A stretch of DNA of 64,000 nucleotides, from the NCBI RefSeq assembly GCF_003205515.1, contig NZ_KZ826483.1, forward strand, positions 248,001 through 312,000. Direction: 5' to 3'. This stretch comes from Litorivita pollutaquae. GTDB taxonomy: Bacteria > Pseudomonadota > Alphaproteobacteria > Rhodobacterales > Rhodobacteraceae. The notes under the pieces were generated by a model. It did no database searches and had not been told where the DNA came from. It saw only the letters and a list, made by a program, of their open reading frames with translations. This document shows, piece after piece, positions 36,681-44,934 of this stretch. The stretch's first letter is position 1; every line of letters starts with the position of its first letter. Made by a program: the position numbers and the translations under genes.

Positions 36681-36713
36681 CTCCCCGTAAGGGAGAGTGT
36701 ATATTTTATACAC
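36681..36713. promoter_or_regulatory. Stem and 17-bp dyad before the toxin-like gene
   Basis: CTCCC-N5-GGGAG (36681-36695) is followed by a perfect dyad GTGTATA-TTT-TATACAC (36697-36713), 17 nt before the ATG at 36731. The AT-rich dyad looks like an operator or the core of a promoter with TATA-like centre; its distance to the start also allows a role as a 5' leader stem. Confidence 0.45.
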
Positions 36714-36730
36714 AACCACAAGGCATCGTT

Positions 36731-38815
36731 ATGCAGTTACGAGATTTCGCCGATTTCAACTTCGCCCGCTTCGAAGCGCAAAAGGCCGCGCTTACGAAGG
36801 CATACCTCAAGAAATCAGGCGTTGAGGCACTTTCGCCCAAGACCCGACTCGGGCGCCACGCGCGGTTGATGGTGGTCCAATCAGCATCCATCACGGCGGG
36901 TGTCACGGCGGTTTCATCTTATACGAACCTTCTCGCGAACACGACTGTGCCACCGGCAAGTTTCACGACCACACCCGAGAAAACGCCCGGGATCAACGAT
37001 CAAGAACTGCAACAAGCCTACCAGGTCTTTCAAGAGCAATATGCCGCGATGCAAGGCACCGCGAGTCAATGGCTTAGCAGTCCGGGGGGCGGGGCCAGTA
37101 TATATTCGCAATTGTCGAGCGTTCCGGCAGGCGTGCAAAATATCGACCCGACGGTGCAATACTATCTTGATCAGCTTGCGGTTCTCCTGCCCGGAAGCGC
37201 CGCGTATGAAGAGGATTTGAATAATCTGAATGCGCTTGTTGGTACCGAGGTTAACGCAGTCTCCAATTATTCGACATTGATTGGCGACTTCGGCCAATCA
37301 ATGGGGCAACAGACGGAGAACATCGTCTTGCAGTGCGAGACGGGCACCATTGCAGAGATCATCGATGCATATTCGGACGAGATCGGCAGCTTGAACGACA
37401 GTATGGCTGCGCTGCAAAAAGAAATAGCTGACGATAATAATAAATTGATTGGCGATTATGTCGCGATCGCGGCTGAAGGCACGACCGCTATCATTGGCAT
37501 CGCGAATTGGTGGAACCCAGTGGGCTGGTTCACCATGGGAATGGCAGCCTATGGCCTGTACGAGACCAGCACCGACATCATGGCGCTGAATGCAGAGATC
37601 GCGATGGACGAAACCGCCCTCAACCAGCAGAGCAATGCGGTGGCTGCAGATACAAGTCAGGTATCGCAATTGCAATGCTTTGCGACGCAGGTGCAGGGGT
37701 TCGATCAAATGAACGCGGTCGCCCAACAAGAGCTGATTACGTTGACCAACCTTTACAATGAGTTGGTCGAATTGTTGCAGGAAATGACCGATGATCTTGA
37801 AAATGAAGATATCGCGGCCGCAAGGGAAGAATGGACGGCCATCATGGCTGCGGCCGGAGAGCTCGCTTTGACGACGCTCTACACTTGGCCGCCGCGCAGT
37901 CAAGTGTATCAGCAGAACACGACAGCCCCATTTGACGGAGGCGTGTTTGTCGTAAAACCCTCCGGTTCCGTCATGTTCAGCGGCTACAACCAGAATGGCT
38001 GGACCGACACCGGGCAATGCGCCGTAAACATCGTCGCGGCTGGCGAAATCGCACTGACGATCAACGCCGCGCCTCAAGACGGTTCAGCCATCGCCCAGAG
38101 TTATAACAGCGATTACTACCTATACCTATACAGCCAAGGCGCCTGGGGCCCCATAAGTGATTTTCCAGTGTCTAACATGGCAACGGATGGGACCCGCATA
38201 TTCTGCTCCAAGTATGACACGACCGGACAATTGATGCCCTACGTCTTCCAGTACGATGGCGCCTCCTGGACCCAACTTCCGAAATTCCCCGTTGAAAACG
38301 ACTTTCCGGCCGCCTTGGCGGTGTCGAAAGGCGTGCTTTATGCGCGCGCTAATAACTCGGGCGCAATTTATAGCTATGATGGATCCTGGAGCCCGGTGAC
38401 GCCTCCTGATCAAAGTGCCAGCAGCTTGACAGGGTCCAATTCCGCGAGCGGATATTTGGGATATATCGGCACCGACCAGACCCCCTATTTGTACAACGGA
38501 TCGATTGGCGAGGCCGAGGTTTCCGGCAACCTGAACACCATTGTTCAGGCACAAAGTGTTGCTGGTGCGCAGTATCAGATATCCACAGATCAGAACCTGT
38601 TTTACTGCATCGTAGAGGGCGGCAGTCCGGTGGACACGCAGGTTGCAACCAATGCGATCTATGTGACCGCGTCCCCTGACAGCGGAAAACCGGTCTATAC
38701 CGACGGCACCGGGCAGACATATTACCTGTCAGGAAGTCCCGGTGACCCGAATTCCAACTGGATAGCATTTCCGGCGATACCGGATCAGGCCAACATCACG
38801 GGAGCAAACGCATGA
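36731..38815 (+). CDS. Large helical protein with membrane hairpin and beta C-domain; alpha-pore-forming toxin A candidate
   Basis: I do not recognise a close family for this 694-residue protein. Residues 1-240 and 285-385 are long amphipathic helices rich in Ala, Gln, Leu and Asp. Between them, residues 243-283 (YVAIAAEGTTAIIGIANWWN, then PVGWFTMGMAAYG) form one long hydrophobic hairpin. Helix bundle, mid-protein hairpin and helix bundle is the plan of ClyA/HBL/Xax-type alpha-pore-forming toxins. Residues 395-694 are beta-rich with recurring YDGxW-type turns (YDGASWTQLPKFP, YDGSWSPVTPP), like a propeller or lectin. There is no signal peptide. AAGG lies 8 nt before ATG 36731. The stop overlaps the next gene by 4 bases. 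Toxin function is inference. Confidence 0.6.
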   Translation: MQLRDFADFNFARFEAQKAALTKAYLKKSGVEALSPKTRLGRHARLMVVQSASITAGVTAVSSYTNLLANTTVPPASFTTTPEKTPGINDQELQQAYQVFQEQYAAMQGTASQWLSSPGGGASIYSQLSSVPAGVQNIDPTVQYYLDQLAVLLPGSAAYEEDLNNLNALVGTEVNAVSNYSTLIGDFGQSMGQQTENIVLQCETGTIAEIIDAYSDEIGSLNDSMAALQKEIADDNNKLIGDYVAIAAEGTTAIIGIANWWNPVGWFTMGMAAYGLYETSTDIMALNAEIAMDETALNQQSNAVAADTSQVSQLQCFATQVQGFDQMNAVAQQELITLTNLYNELVELLQEMTDDLENEDIAAAREEWTAIMAAAGELALTTLYTWPPRSQVYQQNTTAPFDGGVFVVKPSGSVMFSGYNQNGWTDTGQCAVNIVAAGEIALTINAAPQDGSAIAQSYNSDYYLYLYSQGAWGPISDFPVSNMATDGTRIFCSKYDTTGQLMPYVFQYDGASWTQLPKFPVENDFPAALAVSKGVLYARANNSGAIYSYDGSWSPVTPPDQSASSLTGSNSASGYLGYIGTDQTPYLYNGSIGEAEVSGNLNTIVQAQSVAGAQYQISTDQNLFYCIVEGGSPVDTQVATNAIYVTASPDSGKPVYTDGTGQTYYLSGSPGDPNSNWIAFPAIPDQANITGANA

Positions 38816-39816
38816 ACGGATTGGCGCGCACGGCCCAGGACACGGTCATCCCATTTTATAATTCCATCCTCAAGGTGCAGGCCTACTTGACTGCGACGAG
38901 GGCCGTCGTTCTCCCCGCCCAAATCACCGGCGATCCAAGTTATGTCCAGCTTGTGAACGACTTCAACGCCTGGCGAGAGGGGCTTTGGGATTCGTTCTGG
39001 AGCGCGCTGCTGAATGCGCAGGTCGTTTCGCAGGTGCACCAGATATCCCAACTTTTCTCCCAGAACGAGATCGCGCCGGTGCCGGACGACATCTTTCAAA
39101 GTGAGTGCCGGAAGGTGTTCTTCAGTGACAAAACAATTTCAACTGTGCAGGTGCAGGCGGTGAAGCTGGCATCGGGGGTAGGGGAGGGCCAGACCTATCT
39201 GAGCCAACTCAGCTCCATCGTGACGACGTTCACGCAAGTGGACAAAGCCAAGGTCGCGGCGGCGTTGAAGCTGGTCGAAGAGCTTAACACTCAGTTTCAG
39301 GAACAAGAGCAATCCCTGAATGCCGATATGCTGGCCGCCGATGTGGCCTATGCAACAATGGCGATCAATGTCAGCATCAAGATTGGCGAGATGGCCGCCG
39401 GCGATGAGGCGGCTGATCCGATCACACCGCTGATCGAGGGCGTCATCAAAATTGGACAGGATGTCGGCAAGGCGCTTCAGCTCACGGGCGAGATACAAGA
39501 TACGCTGACTGCGTTGATGGAGGCCGTCCAAGTGTTGAACGCAGATGAGTATCAGCTGATGCAGATCGAGATTTGCCGGTCTCAGCTCGCCAAAGTGACC
39601 GAGGATTCGGGGCCGGCACTTCAAGGCTTGGCCCGGATTGAGCGCCTTTGGGGTATCTCGGCTGGCCTCACCAAGGAAGATATTGACATCTGGAGCGCGC
39701 GCGGTGCCGAAGATTTATCGAATTGGGCGGCGCTTTCATCGTTGTTGAGCTTTGAATTGCCCACAAGTCAGACGATTCAGCCGTCGTCCTCCGGGGCTTG
39801 GTCAATCACGCCATGA
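38812..39816 (+). CDS. Helical partner protein; alpha-pore-forming toxin B candidate
   Basis: This 334-residue, almost fully helical protein is translated by ATGA overlap with the preceding gene, so a fixed-ratio complex is likely. It opens ARTAQDTVIPFYNSILKVQA, has long amphipathic helices (residues 105-180 and 215-290) and a moderately hydrophobic centre about residues 175-200 (MLAADVAYATMAINVSIKIG). No signal peptide is visible. Size and layout resemble the B subunit of binary Xax/Yax-type toxins, but I cannot name the family. Its pairing with a larger hairpin-bearing protein is the main argument for a two-component pore-former. Confidence 0.55.
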   Translation: MNGLARTAQDTVIPFYNSILKVQAYLTATRAVVLPAQITGDPSYVQLVNDFNAWREGLWDSFWSALLNAQVVSQVHQISQLFSQNEIAPVPDDIFQSECRKVFFSDKTISTVQVQAVKLASGVGEGQTYLSQLSSIVTTFTQVDKAKVAAALKLVEELNTQFQEQEQSLNADMLAADVAYATMAINVSIKIGEMAAGDEAADPITPLIEGVIKIGQDVGKALQLTGEIQDTLTALMEAVQVLNADEYQLMQIEICRSQLAKVTEDSGPALQGLARIERLWGISAGLTKEDIDIWSARGAEDLSNWAALSSLLSFELPTSQTIQPSSSGAWSITP

Positions 39817-39831
39817 CGTCGAAAGATAACG

Positions 39832-39877
39832 GGATGCGGCGGGCGCGGTTTTGGCCCATGGACCGGCGCATCCTTTT
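39832..39877 (+). terminator. Possible terminator after the toxin-like pair
   Basis: GGATGCG (39832-39838) pairs with CGCATCC (39867-39873), which is followed by TTTT, 16 nt past the stop. The loop is long (28 nt), so the call is weak. Confidence 0.35.
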
Positions 39878-39999
39878 CCTATCCTTGAAATTTGCCCAAA
39901 CATCATAGGGTATTTGGGTTACAGCAAGCATGGCTTAGGGTCTATTGAGGTGGAGGCGCCCCACGTGCTCTAAACTCTTTTGGGGGCAGTTGAACTTAG

Positions 40000-40311
40000 A
40001 TGAAAGATACAGGTAAAATGAACGACTTAAGAGATATGACGGCCGAAGATTTTTCCAAGATGGAAGGGTCTGTGTTTACCGTTACCTCAATAGATACAAA
40101 GCTTGATCTTGAACTCATTGAGGTCAAAAAACTCGGTTCCGGAGAGAGAAATGGCGGCGCCTTTTCCCTGCTTTGGCAGGGGCCTTCCGAACCGGCACTT
40201 CAGCAGGCCACCTATTGTGTGTCACAGGCCGCAATCGGTTCGCATGATGTGTTTTTGGTGCCTGTAGCGGAGAAAGAGGCCGGATATCAATATGAGGCCA
40301 TTTTCACCTGA
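40000..40311 (+). CDS. DUF6916-like small protein
   Basis: This 103-residue protein resembles the DUF6916 family as I recall it: MTAEDFSKMEGSVFTV near the start, LELIEVKKLGSG, FSLLWQGPSEPALQQATYCV and HDVFLVPVAEKEAGYQYEAIF at the end. Members are small beta-rich proteins of unknown function often encoded beside tail-collar (MdpB-type) proteins, which is also the setting here. An alternative ATG at 40018 would remove six residues; neither start has a strong ribosome binding site. It lies 183 bp after the toxin-like pair and is convergent with the GNAT gene (18 bp apart). Confidence 0.65.
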   Translation: MKDTGKMNDLRDMTAEDFSKMEGSVFTVTSIDTKLDLELIEVKKLGSGERNGGAFSLLWQGPSEPALQQATYCVSQAAIGSHDVFLVPVAEKEAGYQYEAIFT

Positions 40312-40329
40312 GCAGAGCAGGATGATCCG

Positions 40330-40863
40330 TTAGAGTGACGGGGTCCAGCGTAACAGGTCGTAGACGCCTTTGTCTTCGACCACTGTAAATCCCATACGCC
40401 GATACAATGAGATAGCCGGATTCTGTTTCTCAACGTGAATGCCGATGTTTTTTCCACCGTTGGCCGCTGCATCCTCCATCAGATCCGACAGAATAGCACC
40501 GCCCAGTCCTTTTGCACGTGCTTCGGGGATCAGGGCGATATCAATAATCCGATGCTCAGTGTCCCAGCGTTCGAAATAAAGCCGCCCAATCTGAGTGCCC
40601 CCCTGCTCGATGATGAGCCACAGCGCATCAGGATAGTGTTTCTGGTAATGCTCGTGCTGTGCAGAAAACTGCATGTTGATGAAGGCCTGTTTTTCCGGCT
40701 CGTCCCATGGTGTGCGAGATAACTCGTCCTCACGCGTCGAACGGTAAAGCCGCGAGAGAAACTCCATATCGCCTTCGGCCATTTCACGATAATGAATCCC
40801 GTAACGGGACGCGTGTTTCGTCGGTGGTAAGTGTGGTGGGCATGCGTTGGCCATCTGGATCAT
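40330..40863 (-). CDS. GNAT family N-acetyltransferase
   Basis: This 177-residue acetyl-CoA-dependent acetyltransferase shows IDIALIPEARAKGLGGAIL (acetyl-CoA pyrophosphate loop, motif A) and the C-terminal HVEKQNPAISLYRRMGFTVV (motif B). The N-terminal half is variable, YREMAEGDMEFLSRLYRSTRE. The substrate is unknown. It is upstream of nothing on its own strand and downstream of two tail-collar genes, which read in the same direction, so it may be in their operon and modify them or their partner; this is inference from context. Confidence 0.8.
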   Translation of the reverse strand: MIQMANACPPHLPPTKHASRYGIHYREMAEGDMEFLSRLYRSTREDELSRTPWDEPEKQAFINMQFSAQHEHYQKHYPDALWLIIEQGGTQIGRLYFERWDTEHRIIDIALIPEARAKGLGGAILSDLMEDAAANGGKNIGIHVEKQNPAISLYRRMGFTVVEDKGVYDLLRWTPSL

Positions 40864-41054
40864 TTCTTTGAGGAGGGCGATACCGTCATTTCGTGCAATA
40901 ATTCAGGCGTGTCCGGCATGGCGGTGTCAACTGGCATTGATCATCCTTCATTTGTGCCGCGTGCCCCTGTGGATCGCCAAGAGATAGGCCTCTTGGATCG
41001 TCCGACATTTCATCACAAACGCCCCGACCTTACTTCCCACAATATGCTCTGCAC

Positions 41055-41594
41055 TTAACCGCGCGAGGGATATAGCCCGGCCAGTGCGATAATGAAATTC
41101 ATCACGAGAAAGGGCTGAAGGTTCGTGTGGGCCTGCCCGCCACCAGCTGAGCTCATGGATTGCTCCGCCATATCAACAAGATTGGTGCTGGTATTTGTTT
41201 GATATATCGGGTGCGGTGGAAAACCACCCGGTTGTGCAAGTGATGTCGTGGTGTCCGGAGCCACGTTTGTATCCGCGGTGTCCGTTGTTGCTCTCAGCGT
41301 ATGGGTATGCGACGGGATTTGCGCCTCAGTCAAAGTAACCGTTTCGACGCCGGTCTTCTCCCCCAGACGGCGGGACCTTAGGCAGGGTCCGCGTCCGGGG
41401 TGCATCGGCGCGCGCCCCTGAAGGTTGGGCAGAGCGGTTGTGCTGCGCCCGTCGCCGCCGTACGTCGTGCCGATCAGTGAAAACAAAGCTGTATTGTTTG
41501 CTACGGGCAGCAATTGGCCATCGCAAAAGGCCCAGCCCCGCGGCGCAAAACTACCGGCGAATATGCGAATTTCGGCAATGAAGGGTTCCGACAT
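41055..41594 (-). CDS. Phage tail collar domain protein (MdpB-type), copy 1
   Basis: This 179-residue protein has the N-terminal MSEPFIAEIRIFAGSFAPRG, then WAFCDGQLLPVANNTALFSL and IGTTYGGDGRSTTALPNLQG, the collar domain of phage short tail fibres and of bacterial microcystin-dependent-protein-like products. The conserved SHTHTLRAT and the ending HTNLQPFLVMNFIIALAGLY are typical. No tail, capsid or lysis genes are nearby, so it is not part of a prophage. A close paralogue lies 10 bp upstream. AGGAG precedes the ATG. Confidence 0.87.
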   Translation of the reverse strand: MSEPFIAEIRIFAGSFAPRGWAFCDGQLLPVANNTALFSLIGTTYGGDGRSTTALPNLQGRAPMHPGRGPCLRSRRLGEKTGVETVTLTEAQIPSHTHTLRATTDTADTNVAPDTTTSLAQPGGFPPHPIYQTNTSTNLVDMAEQSMSSAGGGQAHTNLQPFLVMNFIIALAGLYPSRG

Positions 41595-41604
41595 ATCTGG
41601 TCTC

Positions 41605-42123
41605 CTAATTACGACTTGGATAAACGCCGTACAAAGCGATTATGAAGCTAACGCATAGCGTTGGCATGAGGTTGACGTGAGACTGCGTTCCACCGGTGTT
41701 TGTAACTGCGGAATATGCCATGCTCTCGTTTTGACCTGCTGCCTTATAAAAAGAGACACCAACGCCTTTTGCGACCACGGCTCCCATGGGCTGCGCTGCG
41801 GTGGCATCTTCCGTATTGGCATTCAGGCTGTGCGAATGGCTGGCCATTTGATTGGATGTAATCGTCACGTCCTCAGTGCCGCCTTTGCTTCCCAAACGCC
41901 GCGGACTTAGCCCCGGCCCGCTACCTTGGTGCAGCGGTACGCGACCGCGCATGTCCGGCAGCGCAAAGGTCGTGCGACCATCGCCGCCATAGGTCGTGCC
42001 AAGGAGGGAAAACAGGGCGTCGTTTTGTGAAACGGCGATCAGTTGCCCATCGCAAAAGGCCCAGCCGCGTGGCGCGAAGTTACGGGCAAACATCCGAATT
42101 TCGCCAACAAAAGGTTCTGACAT
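41605..42123 (-). CDS. Phage tail collar domain protein (MdpB-type), copy 2
   Basis: This 172-residue paralogue of the neighbouring gene has the same MSEPFVGEIRMFARNFAPRG opening, GTTYGGDGRTTFALPDMRGR, SHSHSLNANTED and the C-terminal LMPTLCVSFIIALYGVYPSR. The central region after SHSHS differs most between the copies, as expected if that part faces a ligand. AGGGGA precedes the ATG. It is preceded by the 3' stump of a third copy, so the unit was once at least a triplet. Confidence 0.87.
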   Translation of the reverse strand: MSEPFVGEIRMFARNFAPRGWAFCDGQLIAVSQNDALFSLLGTTYGGDGRTTFALPDMRGRVPLHQGSGPGLSPRRLGSKGGTEDVTITSNQMASHSHSLNANTEDATAAQPMGAVVAKGVGVSFYKAAGQNESMAYSAVTNTGGTQSHVNLMPTLCVSFIIALYGVYPSRN

Positions 42124-42138
42124 ATTGGTCCCCTGAGA

Positions 42139-42249
42139 CTAGTTGCGGGAGGGAAAGAGGCCCTGCAGCGCGATGCAGAAACTCACGGTGGTGTAAGGCT
42201 GCATATTATTATGCGCCTGAACGACAGCATTGATCCCTCCGTTGCCGAC
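42139..42249 (-). pseudogene. 3' remnant of a third tail collar gene
   Basis: On the minus strand the codons read VGNGGINAVVQAHNNMQPYT, then TVSFCIALQGLFPSRN and a TAG stop at 42139-42141. This is the exact C-terminal signature of the collar family (compare QAHTNLQPF and FIIALAGLYPSR in copy 1). The reading is lost near 42249, where plus-strand autotransporter sequence begins. The rest of the gene is missing, so a deletion or recombination joined two genes tail-inward here. Confidence 0.75.
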
Positions 42250-44297
42250 AGCGTGACGATCACCGTCACGGCTCCGACGGATACAGAGGCCCCGGTCATT
42301 GGGGCTATCGCGGATATTGCGGTGAACACAGATGCAGGGGGCAATACGGCATCGGTCGTACTGACTGCGCCGATCACCGACAATTCCGGTGAGACTATTG
42401 CTCCGGTCTTCTCCATTCTCGGGAGCACCATCACCAGCCCCATGATTTTCCGGTCGGCACCACGACTGTTACGGTGGATGCGCAAGACAGCGCGGGCAAC
42501 CAAGCAACCCAGCGAAGCTTTGTCGTGACCGTGACGGACACGACCCCCCCGAATGCGCCCGTCATTGGGACAATGGGCGCCACTCCGGACAGCCGCGTCG
42601 GTCTTGAGGGCACTGCCGAGCCGGGCAGTGCCGTGGCCATAACGTTCCCCGATGGCAGCACCCAGAGTGTTATAGCGGACGCTGGTACAGGAGCGTTCAC
42701 CGTTACCTCCAATACGCCGCAGCAATCGGGTGTGGTCACACTTGTCGCAACAGATGCAGAGGGGAACGATTCCGTACCCACGACGGCCGGTTTTACTGGT
42801 GATGACACCCCGCCGACGATCTTGATCGGTGCGTTAAGCGGGCCGACCAGTGGCACGTATATCGCCGCGATCACCCTGTCCGAAGACAGCACTGACTTTG
42901 ACGCTGCCGATCTGACTTTGACCAATGCAACAGCGACTCTCACCGGCTCGGGAAGCGATTATACCGCGACATTGACCCCGGCCGCCGACGGCACCGTTTC
43001 CCTGTCTGTTGCTGCGGGTGTTTTCACTGACGCTGCGGGCAACAGCAACGGAGCGTCGAATACAGTGAGTGCCGTTTTTGCAGGGGTTGCGCCAACAGTT
43101 AGTATTTCAGGCGCACCCGAAGCTCTTGCGGGCGGCAGTTCGTTCACGGTCGCCATTGCCTTCTCTGAGGTCGTGACGGGCTTTGTCGCGGCTGACATCA
43201 GCGCCACAAATGCCACTGTGACCGCTCTGACCGGCGGCGGGGTATCCTATGTCGCAACGGTGCATGCGTCAGGGACCGGGGATGTTAGGGTTGCTGTCCC
43301 TGCCAATGTCGCTTTCGGCGCTACCGGGCATGGCAATCTGGCTTCCAGCCAAGTTGTTATTGCCGACGTCAGTGTGCAACAGACACAAGAGCATATTGCG
43401 TCCTATATGCAGACCCGGGCCAATCAGTTGATCAGCAACCAGCCCAGTTTGATGTCGTTCCTGTCGGGAGAACCGCGTGGTAAATTCAACTTCGCGGTCA
43501 CGCGAGGGGCCGGCAGTTTCGACGTTGCCACCGGTGCCACCGGTGCGCGCTATCCCGTCTGGGCGCAGGCCAACGGATCGTGGACGAACGATGGAGACAG
43601 TGAAAGTGAATATGTGTTCGGTGCATTAGGTGGCCACCAAACCATAAGCGAAAATCTGCTGGTTGGTGCGATGCTTCAATTCGATCACCTGAGCGAAGAT
43701 GAAGGCGTAGCTTCGGTCCGTGGGACCGGGTGGATGGTCGGGCCCTATTTCGTCGCCCGAAGCGCCACACAACCGCTCTATTTTGAGGGTCGATTGCTCT
43801 ATGGTGAGACCAGCAACAAGATTTCGCCGTTCGGAACCTATGAAGATAGTTTCGATACGACGCGTTTGCTGGCGCAGCTGAAAGTTGCGGGAGAGCTTTC
43901 CTATGGCAGAACTCTCCTGACCCCTTTCATGGATGCATCTTATTCCACCGATGACCAACACAGTTATGTGGATAGTTTGGGCAATACTATTCCCGGACAG
44001 GACATCGCTCTTGGCCAGATCGAGATTGGTATGGATTTCAGTATGATGCTGCCGGTCACCACAGGAGACTTGGAACTCTGGGGTGGAATCTCGGGCATCT
44101 GGTCACATATCGACGGTAGCGGATACGCCTCCACTGTCACCCCTGATTACGAGGGAGGACGGGCGCGGGTCGAGTTGGGCATCAACCACCAAGATTCCGC
44201 AGGTCACAACTTTACTGTGGGAACGTATTATGACGGTATCGGCGCAAACGGTTACGAAAGCTATGGGCTGAGTCTGGGCTATGAGATGCAGTTTTGA
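42211..44297 (+). pseudogene. 5'-truncated, frameshifted Ig/HYR autotransporter
   Basis: The frame starting at 42211 (ADSVTITVTAPTDTEAPVIG) is the end of one beta repeat and the start of a HYR-like domain. It continues in a second frame (HDFPVGTTTVTVDAQDSAGN...) after loss of one C in the CCCC at 42438-42441. From 42474 the frame is open for 607 residues: Ig-like repeats (two about 90 residues each, DDTPPTILIGALSG and VAPTVSISGAPEAL), then a 280-residue autotransporter beta-barrel ending in aromatic SLGYEMQF. There is no signal peptide or start, so the surface protein is probably not made. An internal start giving an unexported barrel cannot be excluded. Confidence 0.72.
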
Positions 44298-44934
44298 TCT
44301 ATGAAATGGCTTTCGCGTTGTTTTTAACGATGTGCCGAAATTAGGAGGTCGTCACGGTACCTTGTAGCATCGCCGCTTGCGCTCAAAGGTTCAGCGAAAC
44401 CCACCGCATCGCTATGCTTTTGATGTCTGGAATGTCCCGTGAGGGTGAAATTCAGGGGCTTCTTTGGGGCGAGCTTTGATCGCAATCGCGAACCAAATGG
44501 CACGCGGCGCGCCAATGTCAGCAGCATCGCCGGCTTTCTGATCCAGTACCGAATTGGGGGCAATGGCTTGTCCGCCCGCATTCACGGGCACTTGCGCCAG
44601 CGTAAGCTTTTGTTGCCTACCGGTGCGATCGCGTTTCAATGGTTCCATCCGGGCGGCATAGGTATCTGTGCGCGCGGCTAAAGCAGATTGCTTTGCCGCA
44701 GGACCTGCGGGTCGCTGCGTGCGAGCCTCTTATTGTCACGTCAAATTGTCACACCAAAACTGAAGACGCTGCGCGCGCCGCGCAAATCGCGTTCCCGAAT
44801 TCAAGCGCCTTTGATTGTCGCGCGACGGCCCAGTGCCGCAAAGGCTGCTCCGCTTTGATATTGGCGGAAGTGCATGCCTTGCATTTCGTGGGCTTGGGTC
44901 GATGCGGGCTTGCGCCGCGCGCTTGATGAAACCG
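44298..44934. other. Gene-free interval after the autotransporter remnant
   Basis: These 637 bp between convergent 3' ends contain only overlapping short frames. A minus-strand frame at 44412-44648 has a protein-like patch (APRAIWFAIAIKARPKEAPE) but no recognised family, so it may be a relic. Confidence 0.4.

Larger units (their letters stand above)
36036..36730. other. Gene-free interval between alkT and the toxin-like pair
   Basis: These 695 bp hold a 10-bp hairpin at 36194-36220 and, next to the toxin-like gene, a small stem and a 17-bp dyad. Frames at 36320-36607 (-) and 36311-36730 (+) show no recognisable product. It marks the boundary between the alk cluster and the accessory region. 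Confidence 0.45.

Noticed and set aside
36311-36730. N-terminal extension of the toxin-like gene
   Set aside because: It would run across the 17-bp dyad and a GGGAG stem, its residues lack the helical character of the rest, and ATG 36731 gives a coherent protein.
42438-42441. Phase-variable poly-C tract in the autotransporter
   Set aside because: Four Cs are too few for frequent slippage, and the gene lacks its 5' end anyway.
36731-44297. Prophage or phage-tail-like particle
   Set aside because: Collar proteins are the only phage-like products; no capsid, tail tube, sheath, baseplate, holin or integrase genes are present.
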